A stretch of 27,643 nucleotides of DNA from DATGCT01 sp964639325. GTDB taxonomy: Bacteria > Patescibacteriota > Minisyncoccia > UBA6257 > GWB1-50-10. Of the stretch, positions 1 to 10,400 are shown piece by piece. The translations under genes and the position numbers were made by a program. The stretch lies in assembly GCA_964639325.1 (NCBI GenBank), contig CAZXDO010000025.1, positions 1-27,643 of the forward strand, written 5' to 3'. The notes beneath the pieces were generated by a model that had not been told where the DNA came from, ran no database searches, and worked only from the letters and a program-made list of their open reading frames with translations. The first letter of the stretch is position 1. Each line of letters begins with the position of its first letter.

Positions 1-20
1 TTCCTTGCGATAATTAAGGT

Positions 21-461
21 ATGAAGGTAGAAAATTTTAGTGAAGAAAAAGAAATAGCTGAGGATTTGGAAAGGGTTGGGGCTAGAGTAGAGGAAGTTAA
101 AAACAGGACCGAAAAAGAGGATTCTTCTTTTTATGAAATTCCTGAAAAAAAGAGGGAAGTAGTAAAACAATCAATTAAAGAAATTGCTGAGGAGAACCCA
201 TTAGAATCAACGGAAACTTTAGATAATTCTATTCCTAATAAATTAAAAGATGAGGAAAATTATCTTCCGGACTATATAGAAGAAGATGTTAACGAAGAGG
301 TTAAGGTAATAATTGAAGGGCTTATTGATATATCTTTAAATAAAAGTATTTTAAGGGCGCTTCGGGAGTCAAGAAAATATTCTCCTTTTATTCAAGACGC
401 TTTTCATGACGCTTTAGTGGATAAACTTATTCCGGAGTTAGAAAAAAGAGGGAAATTATAA
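21..461 (+). CDS. hypothetical acidic soluble protein
   Basis: 146 aa, not recognised. An in-frame TAA at 15-17 lies just before this ATG, so the gene is complete at its 5' end. The N-terminal two thirds is rich in Glu, Lys and Asp and probably helical or disordered. The last ~55 residues look like a compact helical unit (from about VKVIIEGLIDISLNKS to the end). There is no signal peptide, membrane segment or Cys pair. It ends 8 nt before the ATG of the membrane-anchored TraD/VirD4-like ATPase, so the two are probably co-transcribed and it may be a partner of that ATPase; this is inference from position only. No strong Shine-Dalgarno is visible. Confidence 0.7.
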   Translation: MKVENFSEEKEIAEDLERVGARVEEVKNRTEKEDSSFYEIPEKKREVVKQSIKEIAEENPLESTETLDNSIPNKLKDEENYLPDYIEEDVNEEVKVIIEGLIDISLNKSILRALRESRKYSPFIQDAFHDALVDKLIPELEKRGKL

Positions 462-469
462 TTTTGTTT

Positions 470-2827
470 ATGGACTTTATCGTAACACTTATTATTATCT
501 TTGCTCTTATTGCCATAGCTGCACTTGTAGCTTTTTACTTGATAAAGAAGAAAAGGAAGAGATTGGTTGAAAGTTTGAAAATAAAATTATTTAGTCTCCA
601 ATTTCCAAACAAAAGGGAAGAGGGAAGTGATTTAATAAAAGAGATAACAAAAAGTGAACATTTTTTCAGTTCTTTTGCCGGGTTTAACAAGCCCATCGTT
701 TTTGAGGCGGCGGTTTCTCAATTTGGAGAAGAGATTTGTTTTTACGCAGCCGTTCCGGCTAAATTTTCTGAAGCTTTTGTGACTCAAGTTCATTCTGTGT
801 GGAGCAATGCCTTGGTTGAAGATGTTGGCGATTATAATATTTTTCATCATTCAGGAACATCAATTGGAGGTTATTTAAGACAAAAAGAAAATTATGTTAT
901 TCCTATTCGTACTTATTCACAAGTGGAAACCGATACTTTCCAGTCGGTTTTAGGCGGACTTTCAGAAGTTAATGAGATTGGTGAGGGCGGTGCAATTCAG
1001 GTAGTAATGAAGCCGGCCGGTTCTTCTTATAAACAAAAAATTAAGAGTATTCTAAAAGGTTTAAAGAAAGGGGAAGATTTAAAAAATATTGGCAAGGAAG
1101 ATTTGGTGAATGATTTTATGAAAATCGCAAAAGGCGAGAGTGAAAAAAAAGAAGAGAACAAAGAAGAAAAAAAAGAAATTGACGAAGATTTGGTTAAGGC
1201 AGTTCAGAACAAATTAAAGAAACCTTTATTTGAGGTAAATGTTAGAGTTATGGCTTCAGGGCCAAGTCAATTCCAGGCCGAGTCTATTTATGACGGGGTT
1301 TCGGCAGGTTTTTCTCAGTTCAGTTCTCCGGAACATAACGATCTTAGTCTTGTTAAAGATAAAAATATCAGAAGAGTCGCCCATAATTTTTCTTTTAGAA
1401 ATTTTGTAGACAATGAAAAAATTATCTTAAACTCAGAGGAACTAGCTAGTGTTTTTCATTTTCCTACTCCTTACACAGAAACTCCAAGAGTAAAACACTT
1501 AAGGTCAAAACAACTTCCTCCTCCTTCTCAATTACCTAAACAAGGCGTGTCGTTGGGAGAAAATATTTATCGAGGAGAAACAAAGAATATTTATGTTTCT
1601 GATGAAGATAGAAGAAAACATTTTTATATAATCGGCCAAACCGGAACAGGGAAAACTAGTTTTTTGACTAATTTAGTAGTTCAGGATATTCAAAATGGCA
1701 AAGGGGTTGCCTTACTGGATCCTCATGGAGATTCTATTTCCCATATATTAGGTTTGATACCGGAAAACAGGAAAGATGATGTTATTCTTTTTGATCCCAC
1801 TTCGCTTGATTGGTGTATGGGTCTTAACATGCTTGAATATGATTTTGAAAAACCTGAGCAAAAAACTTTTGTTGTTAATGAAATGATTGGAATTCTAGAC
1901 AAGCTTTATGATTTGAAGGCAACGGGCGGTCCAATGTTTGAACAATATATGAGAAACGCCTTGCTTCTTTTAATGGAAGATGCGCCAAACGAGCCGGCAA
2001 CTTTAATGGAAGTACCCAGAGTTTTTTCTGATTCTGATTATAGAAATCGTAAATTGAATAGAATAAGTAACGCGATGGTTGTTAATTTTTGGAGAAAAGA
2101 AGCTGAAAAGGCCGGTGGGGAAGCTTCACTTTCAAATATTACCCCCTACATTACTTCAAAATTTGGAAACTTTATTGCCAATGATTATATGAAAGTAATT
2201 ATTGGCCAAGCCAGGTCTTCTTTTAATTTTAGAAAGGTAATGGATGAGGGAAAAATTCTTTTAGTTAATCTTTCTAAAGGAAAAATTGGAGAGTTGAATG
2301 CCAATCTTTTAGGAATGATTATTATCGGAAAAATATTAATGGCGGCCTTAGGAAGAGCGGATGTGCCCGAAGAAAACAGGAGAGATTATAACCTCTTTAT
2401 TGATGAGTTTCAGAATTTTACAACCAATTCAATATCTTCAATACTTTCAGAGGCAAGAAAATATCATTTAAATTTAACTATAGCCCATCAATTTATTAAC
2501 CAATTATCAGATGATGTAAAGAATGCTGTTTTTGGAAATGTAGGATCAACTCTTTCTTTTAGGGTTGGTGCGGCTGATGCTGAGGTGCTTATAAAACAAT
2601 TTGGCAGTCAGATTTCTGAAGAAGATTTAGTAAATGCTGATAATTTTAATATGTACGCTAAGCTTTTAATAAATGGAACGACATCTAACCCGTTTAATAT
2701 ACATACTTTTCCACCGCCACCTCCGAACTTATCAGAAAAAGATAAGTTGGAATCAATTGTTAGGGGAAAATACGGGATACCCAGACAAAAAGTAGAGGAA
2801 GACATAGTAAGAAGATTAAATAATTAG
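470..2827 (+). CDS. membrane-anchored TraD/VirD4-like (FtsK/HerA superfamily) ATPase
   Basis: 785 aa. One N-terminal membrane helix (about residues 4-25) is followed by a basic KKKRKR stretch, a soluble region with a charged Lys/Glu linker near 220-240, then a motor domain. The Walker A motif GQTGTGKT is at about 389-396, followed by LLDPHGDS. The Walker B motif LFIDEF has its Asp-Glu at about 645-646. This layout matches type IV secretion/conjugation coupling ATPases (TrwB/TraD/VirD4-type) and the HerA-like membrane ATPases common in CPR genomes, which move DNA or protein across the membrane. No relaxase or other conjugation gene is visible here, so the substrate is unknown. I prefer the ATG at 470 to the in-frame TTG at 464, which would add two residues. 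It is likely co-transcribed with the preceding small gene. Confidence 0.85.
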   Translation: MDFIVTLIIIFALIAIAALVAFYLIKKKRKRLVESLKIKLFSLQFPNKREEGSDLIKEITKSEHFFSSFAGFNKPIVFEAAVSQFGEEICFYAAVPAKFSEAFVTQVHSVWSNALVEDVGDYNIFHHSGTSIGGYLRQKENYVIPIRTYSQVETDTFQSVLGGLSEVNEIGEGGAIQVVMKPAGSSYKQKIKSILKGLKKGEDLKNIGKEDLVNDFMKIAKGESEKKEENKEEKKEIDEDLVKAVQNKLKKPLFEVNVRVMASGPSQFQAESIYDGVSAGFSQFSSPEHNDLSLVKDKNIRRVAHNFSFRNFVDNEKIILNSEELASVFHFPTPYTETPRVKHLRSKQLPPPSQLPKQGVSLGENIYRGETKNIYVSDEDRRKHFYIIGQTGTGKTSFLTNLVVQDIQNGKGVALLDPHGDSISHILGLIPENRKDDVILFDPTSLDWCMGLNMLEYDFEKPEQKTFVVNEMIGILDKLYDLKATGGPMFEQYMRNALLLLMEDAPNEPATLMEVPRVFSDSDYRNRKLNRISNAMVVNFWRKEAEKAGGEASLSNITPYITSKFGNFIANDYMKVIIGQARSSFNFRKVMDEGKILLVNLSKGKIGELNANLLGMIIIGKILMAALGRADVPEENRRDYNLFIDEFQNFTTNSISSILSEARKYHLNLTIAHQFINQLSDDVKNAVFGNVGSTLSFRVGAADAEVLIKQFGSQISEEDLVNADNFNMYAKLLINGTTSNPFNIHTFPPPPPNLSEKDKLESIVRGKYGIPRQKVEEDIVRRLNN

Positions 2828-2841
2828 AGATAATTTTAACA

Positions 2842-3531
2842 ATGGGTTATAAAAATTTGAGGCTATCAATAATTATTCCCTTGAGTCATAAAAAGAATGG
2901 TTTTTCTAGGGATAGTTTAGTGTTGGCTCTTGCGGAAATTAGTTATTATTTAGAAAAATGTAAGTATAATTTTTCTGAAATTATTTTAACCGGAAAAGAA
3001 AAGGAAAGTATTTCCAGTTTAGCCGAGAATTACAAAAGTGTAATTCCTGAGGTTTTGTCTTTTTCCGAAGAAGAGGTTGTAGGTAGAGTAAGAGGCGATA
3101 TAGTTGTAGTTGTTAAACCTGAAAGAAAAATATCCTTGGACAGCTTTAAAAAGTTGGTTGATGCTTCCTTAAAAGAAATAAATACCGGTGATATTTTTGT
3201 TCCTTATAAAAATAGGAAGAGTTCTTGGTTTAGGTTTTTAAATTGGAAAACTTTTGCATTAGAAAAAATTTTAAAGTTTAACAATAAAATCAAAGTGGTT
3301 AGAGATCCTGAAATAATTTGTTTTTCTTCTGAAATGATAAGAGATGTTTCTTTTTCGGACCTTTTAAAAACGTTGATTTTTAAGGAGTTGCTAGGTTTTA
3401 GAATTAAGTTTATTGATGTGGCTGATGACATTTTTCTTCCCAAACTTCTAGATTATTTAAAAACTTGGCAGGTAATGTTTGCTTTTGCTTTTAAAAAATT
3501 AAAAAATAAAATATTAAAAAGGGATGAGTAA
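2842..3531 (+). CDS. degenerate glycosyltransferase-2-like protein
   Basis: 229 aa. The N-terminus (LSIIIPLSHKKN...) resembles the first beta strand of GT-A fold family 2 glycosyltransferases, and a hydrophobic strand ending in VVVVKPER sits where the family carries its metal-binding DxD. No clear DxD or later catalytic acid is visible, so it may be a diverged or inactive GT2 relative; the family assignment is tentative. The C-terminal ~30 residues contain a hydrophobic segment (WQVMFAFAF) followed by a Lys-rich tail, compatible with peripheral membrane attachment. Its stop codon overlaps the start of tpiA by 8 nt, implying translational coupling. An alternative is an unrelated CPR-specific protein with a Rossmann-like fold. 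Confidence 0.6.
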   Translation: MGYKNLRLSIIIPLSHKKNGFSRDSLVLALAEISYYLEKCKYNFSEIILTGKEKESISSLAENYKSVIPEVLSFSEEEVVGRVRGDIVVVVKPERKISLDSFKKLVDASLKEINTGDIFVPYKNRKSSWFRFLNWKTFALEKILKFNNKIKVVRDPEIICFSSEMIRDVSFSDLLKTLIFKELLGFRIKFIDVADDIFLPKLLDYLKTWQVMFAFAFKKLKNKILKRDE

Positions 3532-4318
3532 AGATGATAGAAAATTAATATTAGGAAATTGGAAAATGAATCCCCAAACTAAAGGAGGGGCTTTAAAGTT
3601 GGCCGAAGGAATAATTTCTTATTTATCGGAAGATAACTTTAGGAAGGTGGATGTGGGAATAGCTCCACCTTTTGTTTTTTTAGATTTGGTCTCCGGAATT
3701 ATAAAAGAAAAATCAATTTTACTTGGCAGCCAGGATGTTTTTTGGAAAGATAAAGGAGCTTATACCGGAGAGATTTCAGCTGATGAGCTTAAATCAACAG
3801 GAGTTGATTTTGTAATAATTGGCCATTCTGAAAGAAGAAAAATGGGTGAAACCGATGAAGAGATTAATAAAAAGATAAAAAAATCTTTAAAAGAAGATCT
3901 TTCAGTTGTTTTATGCGTAGGGGAGAGTAAGGAGGTAAGGAGCAAAGGTATTGATGCGGTAAAAAGTTTTATTTCCAATGAGCTGGAAGTGGGTCTAGAA
4001 GGAACAGAAATTTTTCTTGAGAAAAGACCGGAAAATCTTGTGGTAGCCTACGAACCTCTTTGGGCAATAAGCAATGAAGAAAATAGTAAGCCAGCCAATC
4101 CCAAAGAGGCAGTTGAGATAATCTCTTTCATTAAAGGCTTTTTGAAAGAGAAAGGGCTTGAAAAAAGTAAAGTATTGTATGGAGGTTCTGTGTCCGGAAA
4201 AAATTCTAATGACTTTTTAGAAAACAAGAATATTGACGGTTTGCTTATAGGCGGAGCTAGTTTAAATTTAGAAGAATTTATAAAGATAATTAATAAAGCT
4301 CTCTTGTGTTATCATTAA
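3524..4318 (+). CDS. tpiA: triose-phosphate isomerase
   Basis: 264 aa, normal length for TIM. It interconverts dihydroxyacetone phosphate and glyceraldehyde 3-phosphate in the cytosol (glycolysis). The family's active-site elements are all present: LGNWKMN near the N-terminus (Asn12 and Lys14 by this start), GHSERR with electrophilic His101, VVAYEPLWAI with catalytic Glu177, and the phosphate-binding YGGSVSGKN (from Tyr219) and LIGGASL motifs. The start overlaps the 3' end of the preceding gene by 8 nt. pgk, another lower-glycolysis gene, lies about 18 kb away on the opposite strand, so the pathway is not clustered here. Identification is secure. Confidence 0.97.
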   Translation: MSKDDRKLILGNWKMNPQTKGGALKLAEGIISYLSEDNFRKVDVGIAPPFVFLDLVSGIIKEKSILLGSQDVFWKDKGAYTGEISADELKSTGVDFVIIGHSERRKMGETDEEINKKIKKSLKEDLSVVLCVGESKEVRSKGIDAVKSFISNELEVGLEGTEIFLEKRPENLVVAYEPLWAISNEENSKPANPKEAVEIISFIKGFLKEKGLEKSKVLYGGSVSGKNSNDFLENKNIDGLLIGGASLNLEEFIKIINKALLCYH

Positions 4319-4323
4319 AATAA

Positions 4324-5031
4324 ATGCCAAGAGGATTAAAAAAATTTTTATACGGATTGCTTTATATTTTGATAATTGCCTTTGTTGTTTGGGGTATTCT
4401 TTCTCTAGCCGGGTTTAAGTTTGAAAAAGAAGAGCCCATAGAACCTAAGGAGGAAAATTATCTTTCCGTAAAGGTAATTAAAGCTCCTAAGTTTTTTCAG
4501 CTTGATTCAGGAGAAACTGCTTTTCTTGTGCAGTTAAACAATCCCAACCCGGATGTGGAGGTGTCTTTTTCTTATAAATTTATTGTTAAGGGAGCAGGTG
4601 AAAAGTTACTTAAAGAAGTAAGAGGTGTTGATACGCTTTTACCAGAAATGAAAGAGTTTATTTTTGATCTTGATGTTTTTGAAGATTCTGTAAATTCTGT
4701 TGATATTGAAATTTTTAGCGAAGAACATAGTCCTACTTCTTCTTTATTAAAAGAGGATGTAGAAGTAAAAGAGGTAGTTACTTCTATAGAAGATGAAAGA
4801 GTGAGAATTACCGGGGTTCTGGAGAATAAAAGTTTACTTTCTTTATTTAAGGTAAAGCTTATAGGGGTGTTAGTAGATAAATTTGGTTTTCAGCTGTATA
4901 CCGGAGGAACGGTTTTAAACAACGTAGATTCTTTTGGAGAAAAAGAGTTTGAAATATTTATACCGGTAGATGAAAAGATAAAAGAAGATATGCAGGCGAC
5001 GAGTACTCAGGTATATATTAATTTGGAATAA
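4324..5031 (+). CDS. hypothetical membrane-anchored extracytoplasmic protein
   Basis: 235 aa, not recognised to a named family. After a short basic N-terminus (MPRGLKKF) there is a single membrane helix at about residues 8-28, with no lipobox Cys. The remaining ~200 residues alternate short beta-like strands and contain two similar segments: one around FLVQLNNPNPDVEVSFSYKF, and one around VRITGVLENKSLLSLFKVKL. Both resemble the 'asparagine-rich edge strand' pattern of Ig-like or LEA/FxLYD-type beta sandwiches. The protein is probably anchored in the cytoplasmic membrane with its bulk outside. It sits 5 nt after tpiA and 12 nt before rodA, which hints at a cell-envelope role; that is inference from context. 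Confidence 0.7.
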   Translation: MPRGLKKFLYGLLYILIIAFVVWGILSLAGFKFEKEEPIEPKEENYLSVKVIKAPKFFQLDSGETAFLVQLNNPNPDVEVSFSYKFIVKGAGEKLLKEVRGVDTLLPEMKEFIFDLDVFEDSVNSVDIEIFSEEHSPTSSLLKEDVEVKEVVTSIEDERVRITGVLENKSLLSLFKVKLIGVLVDKFGFQLYTGGTVLNNVDSFGEKEFEIFIPVDEKIKEDMQATSTQVYINLE

Positions 5032-5043
5032 GATTTTTCTTAT

Positions 5044-6120
5044 ATGAAACTTGTTGATTTTAAAAAATTTGATTGGCCTCTTTTGGGTTTAGTGGTTATT
5101 TTAGCCGTTATTAGTTTGGTAACTTTAGCTAGTGTCAGCCATACTTACTTTTCTAAACAACTTATTTGGTATGTTATTGCTTTTTTAGTGATAATTTTGG
5201 GCAGTCAGATAGAATGGCATTGGTTGGTTAGTCAAACTTGGTTTAGGAAGAGTCTTTATTGGTTTAGTGTTTTCCTCCTTCTTGTTCCTTTTTTCCAATC
5301 AGGTTTAGTTAGAGGAACAAAGTCGTGGATAAGGCTGGGTGGTTTTAATTTTGAACCTTCGGAGCTGGCTAAAGTGGCTCTCATCATTATCTTAGCCGGT
5401 TTTTTTTCTAGAAGACATTTAGCGGCTTGGCAAAATAAAAATATTTTTGTTTCTCTTCTTTATACCCTTATTCCTGCCGGAATTATTGCAATTCAACCGG
5501 ATATGGGTTCGGCAATTGTTATTTTAGGTATTTGGATAGGTTTCCTAGCCCTAAGCGGAATAAATAAGAAAAAGTTGTTTATAGGCATTCTTTTGGTGGT
5601 AATTGCTTTCGGTGTAATGTGGACTAGTTTTTTAAAGGATTATCAAAAAGATAGACTTATTGGTTTTGTTTCTCCTGAAGTTGATTCTTTAGGGGTTAAT
5701 TATAATGCAACCCAATCAAAAATTGCTATTGGTTCAGCCGGTTTCTGGGGAAAGGGATTTGGCAACGGCACCCAAGTTCAATTTGATTTTCTTCCGGAAG
5801 CCCATACTGATTTTATTTTTGCTTCCTTTGTGGAGGAGTGGGGTATTTTTGGAGGACTTATTTTACTCTTGACTTATGTAGGTTTCATATTTAGAATAAC
5901 GACTATTGGCTTAAGAGTTAAGAGGAATGATTTTAAGTTCATTGCTTTAGGAACAGGACTGGTATTTTTAATACATTTTTTTATAAATATAGGATCTAGT
6001 TTGGGGATTGTACCGGTAATAGGAATAAGTTTTCCTTTTGTAAGTTATGGCGGTTCTAACTTGTTGACTTCTTCTTTACTTCTAGCTATTATAAGTTCTG
6101 GAGCCTTGGATAGAAATTAA
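5044..6120 (+). CDS. rodA: peptidoglycan glycosyltransferase RodA (SEDS family)
   Basis: 358 aa integral membrane protein with about ten hydrophobic segments, the usual size for RodA. SEDS proteins polymerise glycan strands from lipid II outside the membrane, paired with a class B penicillin-binding protein. Family motifs visible: KSWIRLGGFNFEPSELAK near residue 100; NATQSKIAIGSAGFWGKGF followed by LPEAHTDFIFA, whose Asp256 matches the catalytic Asp of RodA; and GISFPFVSYGGSNLL near the C-terminus. The QSKIAIGS...GKGF...LPEAHTDF block is closer to RodA than to FtsW. No PBP2 gene is adjacent. It is the last gene of the first run; mltG, another peptidoglycan gene, follows after a 254-bp gap. 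Confidence 0.93.
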   Translation: MKLVDFKKFDWPLLGLVVILAVISLVTLASVSHTYFSKQLIWYVIAFLVIILGSQIEWHWLVSQTWFRKSLYWFSVFLLLVPFFQSGLVRGTKSWIRLGGFNFEPSELAKVALIIILAGFFSRRHLAAWQNKNIFVSLLYTLIPAGIIAIQPDMGSAIVILGIWIGFLALSGINKKKLFIGILLVVIAFGVMWTSFLKDYQKDRLIGFVSPEVDSLGVNYNATQSKIAIGSAGFWGKGFGNGTQVQFDFLPEAHTDFIFASFVEEWGIFGGLILLLTYVGFIFRITTIGLRVKRNDFKFIALGTGLVFLIHFFINIGSSLGIVPVIGISFPFVSYGGSNLLTSSLLLAIISSGALDRN

Positions 6121-6374
6121 GTCTTTTTAGAACAGGGACAAGCCTTGTTTAATAATTTTATATAGTGAGAACAAGACGGATATTATAAAATAAAAAAGTT
6201 CGTTTGATATAAAAAATCAACGTTCTTTTATTTTGTATATCCGCTTTAAGTTGTGTTTTTATGTTTTAATATTTTTTAGAAACAGAAAATTATAATGAAA
6301 CTAAATATTTTTTTATCATTTAGACAAGGTCGAATGCATTTAAAGCACTTTAATAAGGAAGTATAAATTTAGGT
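6121..6374. other. intergenic region rodA-mltG
   Basis: 254 bp without a coding region. It holds a 16-nt sequence gggacaagccttgttt at 6136-6151, which recurs in inverted orientation with one mismatch at 20295-20310, and the long hairpin at 6177-6243. The remainder is AT-rich. A promoter for mltG-rpoBC is expected here, but no convincing -35/-10 pair stands out. Confidence 0.5.
6177..6243. repeat. long imperfect palindrome / hairpin
   Basis: The left arm starts cggatat...gttcgtttgat (6177-6208) and the right arm is atcaacgttc...tatatccg (6216-6243), separated by the loop ataaaaa. The two arms form an imperfect stem of about 28 bp. There is no T-run directly after it on either strand, so a simple intrinsic terminator is unlikely. 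It may be a palindromic repeat element or a structured RNA leader of mltG-rpoBC; the function is unknown. Confidence 0.7.
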
Positions 6375-7385
6375 ATGCTGAACACGCGTTTCATGGGCCT
6401 CTTAGGAGTGATTATCATTATTCTTATTGGCTTAGGATATTTTTTTTACGGTCTTCAGCCAACCCTAAATAAAGATACTTCAATAGAGTTTAAGATAGCC
6501 AAAGGAGAAGGTTTTCGGGAAATAGGGGCGCACCTTTCTAAAGAGGAGCTTGTTAAGTCAATATCGGTATTTAAGTTGTATTCTTTTTTAACAGGAAAAG
6601 CAACAAAGTTTAAACCAGGGGTTTATGATTTGACTTATAAAATGAGCGTGCCGGAAATTGTAAATCTTTTGAGCGCAGGGGGAGCCAACGAGGTAAATAT
6701 TACTATTCCCGAGGGTTCTACCGTTAAAGATATTGACTATCTTTTATCCGGAAGTTTAGTAGTTGAAGCCGGAGAGATTAACAAATATTTGGCAACTTCA
6801 GTTGATTCTCTAAGCGATGATTTTGTTTTCCTTAAAAATATAACCTCTTTAGAGGGATTTCTTTTTCCCGACACTTACCGTTTTGAGATTGGGTCTGAAC
6901 CGGGGATGATAATTAGGAAAATGCTTTCTAATTTTGAAGATAAAGTTTGGGAAGATTTAAAGGGTAGGGATGACTGGTATGGTGATTTAATTTTAGCTTC
7001 TTATTTAGAAAAGGAAGTGCCTGATTATGAAGACAGGAGAGTGGTAGCAGGAATACTTTTTAAGCGTTTAGGCGCTAATGTACCTCTTCAAGTTGACGCG
7101 ACAGTAATTTATGCTAAATGCGGAGGAGGGTTCTTAAATTGTGAAGATTCAGAAAGGTTGATATCAAGTGATGATTTAAAAAATATAGTTTCTACTTATA
7201 ACACTTACAAAAGACAAGGGTGGACTCCTACTCCTATTTCAAACCCCGGAGAGGAAGCAGTAAAAGCAGCAATAAACCCTAAGCCCACACCTTATTGGTA
7301 TTATCTTTCAGCAAAAGAAGATGGGAGAACAATATTTTCCCGCAACTTAGATGAACATAATATAAATAGGCAAAAATATTTATAA
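6375..7385 (+). CDS. mltG: endolytic murein transglycosylase MltG
   Basis: 336 aa, typical of MltG. One N-terminal membrane helix (about 7-27) is followed by a LysM-like region and the YceG/MltG catalytic domain outside the membrane. Conserved marks: IPEGSTVKDI, LEGFLFPDTYRF, and LASYLEKEV, in which Glu212 matches the catalytic Glu of the E. coli enzyme. Further marks are the LQVDATVIYA segment and the C-terminal STYNTYKRQGWTPTPISNPG block. MltG cleaves nascent glycan strands and is thought to set their length, acting alongside SEDS/PBP polymerases such as the RodA encoded just upstream. It lies 30 nt upstream of rpoB, so it may share transcription with the RNA polymerase genes. One unusual point is a CGGGFLNC insertion with two Cys in the catalytic domain. 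Confidence 0.95.
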   Translation: MLNTRFMGLLGVIIIILIGLGYFFYGLQPTLNKDTSIEFKIAKGEGFREIGAHLSKEELVKSISVFKLYSFLTGKATKFKPGVYDLTYKMSVPEIVNLLSAGGANEVNITIPEGSTVKDIDYLLSGSLVVEAGEINKYLATSVDSLSDDFVFLKNITSLEGFLFPDTYRFEIGSEPGMIIRKMLSNFEDKVWEDLKGRDDWYGDLILASYLEKEVPDYEDRRVVAGILFKRLGANVPLQVDATVIYAKCGGGFLNCEDSERLISSDDLKNIVSTYNTYKRQGWTPTPISNPGEEAVKAAINPKPTPYWYYLSAKEDGRTIFSRNLDEHNINRQKYL

Positions 7386-7415
7386 TAAATTTTAAATCTT
7401 AAATTAACTTAAAAT

Positions 7416-10400
7416 ATGTCTGCACCCAAACCAAAAATATTTTCTACTTATAACGGTCCGGTTTGTCCTCAACCTGACTTTGTTGAAGTTCAATATAATT
7501 CTTTTGATTGGTTTGTTAAAGAAGGTTTGAAAGAATTATTTGATGAAATTTCACCAATTCAAGATCACACCGGAGAGGAGTTGGAACTTCATTTTTTGAA
7601 TTATAAATTTGACGAACCTAAATATACAGAAATTCAGGCAAGAACAAAAGACCAAAGTTATGAAGCAGCTTTGAGAGCCGAGGTTAAAATGAAGAATAAA
7701 AAAACAGGCGAAGAAAACACCCAAGAAGTTTACTTGGGCGATTTTCCTATTATGACCGAAAGAGGTACTTTTATAATAAACGGAGTAGAAAGAGTAATAG
7801 TTTCTCAGCTTATTCGCTCCCCGGGAGTTTACTTTAGCGCTAATTTAGTCAAAGGGGAAAAGCTTTTCGGAGGAAAAATTATTCCTAATAGAGGTTCTTG
7901 GTTGGAGTTTGAAACAACCCGAGGGGGGATGATAGGGGTTAAAATTGATAGAAAGAGAAAGACTCCGGTTACCCAGCTTCTTAGAGTATTTGGCCTTGAG
8001 ACTAATGAGGAAATTTTGAAAACTTTTGAAGGTTTTGACGAAGGGGAAGCGAGTTATATTAAAGCCACTCTAGAAAAAGATTCGGCGAAAACAGTAGATG
8101 AATCTTATGTAGAAATTTACAAAGTGCTTCGTCCGGGAGATGTGGCTAGTGTAGATAACGCCAAATCTTTAATAAAACCTATCTTTTCTAGAGAAGATAG
8201 GTATGACCTTGATAAGGTAGGGAGATATAAATTTAATCAGAGATTAGACCTTAAAAATAATAGAGGGGGGATTTTAGAAAAAGAAGACCTTATTGAAGTA
8301 ATTAAGGAGATAATTCGTTTAAACAACGATCCTCAAGCGCAGGAAGATGATATTGATCACTTAGGCAACAGAAGAATAAGAGCTGTTGGAGAATTAATTC
8401 AATCTCGTTTTAGAGTTGGTTTTGCCAGGTTAAAAAGAGCTGTTCAGGACAAGATGTCTACTTTAGACAAAGATGATCTTCAGCCTGCTCGTCTTATTAA
8501 TTACAAGATTCTTACTTCTGTAATTAGCAGTTTTATGTCCTCGTCTCAACTTTCTCAGTTTATGGACCAATCTAATCCTCTTTCTGAGCTTGAACATAAA
8601 AGACGTCTTTCATCGATGGGACCGGGCGGTCTTACTAGAGAAAGAGCCGGTTTTGAAGTGCGAGATGTTCACACTTCTTATTACGGAAGGATTTGTCCTA
8701 TTCAAACACCTGAAGGAGCAAATATTGGCTTGGTCAGTTATTTAGCTAATTTTGCCCGTCTTAACAAGCTTGGTTTTATAGAATCTCCTTATTTTGAAGT
8801 TAACAAAGGAAAAGTTAGTAAAAAAGTAGTATGGATGAATGCCTTTGAAGAACAAAAGTATAATATTGCCCAAGCTGACATTAATGTAAGTGAAGATGGA
8901 AAGATTAAAAGCAAAGAAATACCTGCTCGAATCAAAGGCAAGCCGGGTAGGTGTAAGAGAGAGGATATTGACTATATTGACGTTGATACTAATCAATTGA
9001 TTAGTGTTTCCACAGCCTTGATTCCTTTTCTTGAACATGATGACGCTAACAGAGCGTTAATGGGGTCCAATATGCAGCGCCAAGCTGTTCCATCTATCAG
9101 ACCCCAAGCTCCTCTTGTAGGCACGGGCTTAGAGGAAAAAGTTGTTTTTGATTCAAAATTGGCAATATTTTCCAAGGAAGAAGGGGTGGTTGAGTCAAGT
9201 GATGCTGAGAAAATTGTTGTTAAAGAAAAATCCGGTAAGAGAAAGGAATATTCTCTTATTAAATTCCGTCGTTCCAACAACTCTACTTGTATTTCCCAGA
9301 GATCAATTGTTAAGCCCGGAGACAAGGTTAAAAAGCACCAGCTTTTAGCTGACGGCCCCTCTACAGAAGATGGCGTTTTGGCTCTTGGTCAAAATCTTCT
9401 TGTTGCCTTTATGACTTGGCAGGGAACTAACTTTGAAGACGCAATTTTAATATCTGAAAGAGTAGCCGAAGAGGGCTACTTTAACTCTATTAACATAGAA
9501 ACATACACTTGTTCTGTTAGAGAAACAAAACTTGAACCTGAGGTTACTACTCCGGATATTCCTAATGTTGTTGAAGAGAAACTTAGAAACCTTGATGAAG
9601 AAGGAATTGTAAGGATTGGAGCGGAGGTTAAAGAAAACGATATTTTAGTAGGTAAAATTTCTCCAAAAGGGGAATCAGAATTGACTCCGGAAGAAAGGCT
9701 TCTTAGGGCTATTTTTGGAGAAAAAGCAAGAGATATAAAAGATACTTCCCTTACTCTCCCTCACGGCAAGAGAGGAAGAGTTATTGGTATAAAAATATTT
9801 TCTCGGGAGAAAGGAGATAAAATGGAAGCGGGAATAATAAAAAAGGTTCAGGTAGAAGTAGCTCAAATTAGAAGAATAAGAGCCGGGGATAAGTTGGCCG
9901 GACGTCACGGAAACAAAGGTGTTATTTCTCAAATAAGATCGGTGGCTGATATGCCTTTCTTGGAAGATGGAACTCCTGTAGATATTGTTTTAAATCCTTT
10001 AGGCGTTGTTTCCCGAATGAACCTAGGACAGATTTTAGAAACCCATCTTGGTTTTGCGGCTAAGAAAAATGGCTATCGGGCAGTTGTTCCTAATTTTGTC
10101 GGAGCCGATCAGGAAATGATTCAAGAAGAATTAAGGAAAGCTAATTTACCTGATACCGGACAGGTTGACTTATACAACGGTCTTACCGGAGAGAAGTTTA
10201 GGAAGCCGGTAACAGTTGGTTATATCTATATGTTGAAACTTCATCACTTAGTAGAAGACAAGATTCATGTTAGATCTACCGGTCCTTATTCTCTTATTAC
10301 CCAACAGCCTCTTGGAGGAAAGGCTCAACTTGGCGGTCAGAGGTTCGGAGAAATGGAAGTCTGGGCTTTGGAGGGCTATGGAGCTGCTCACACGCTTCAA

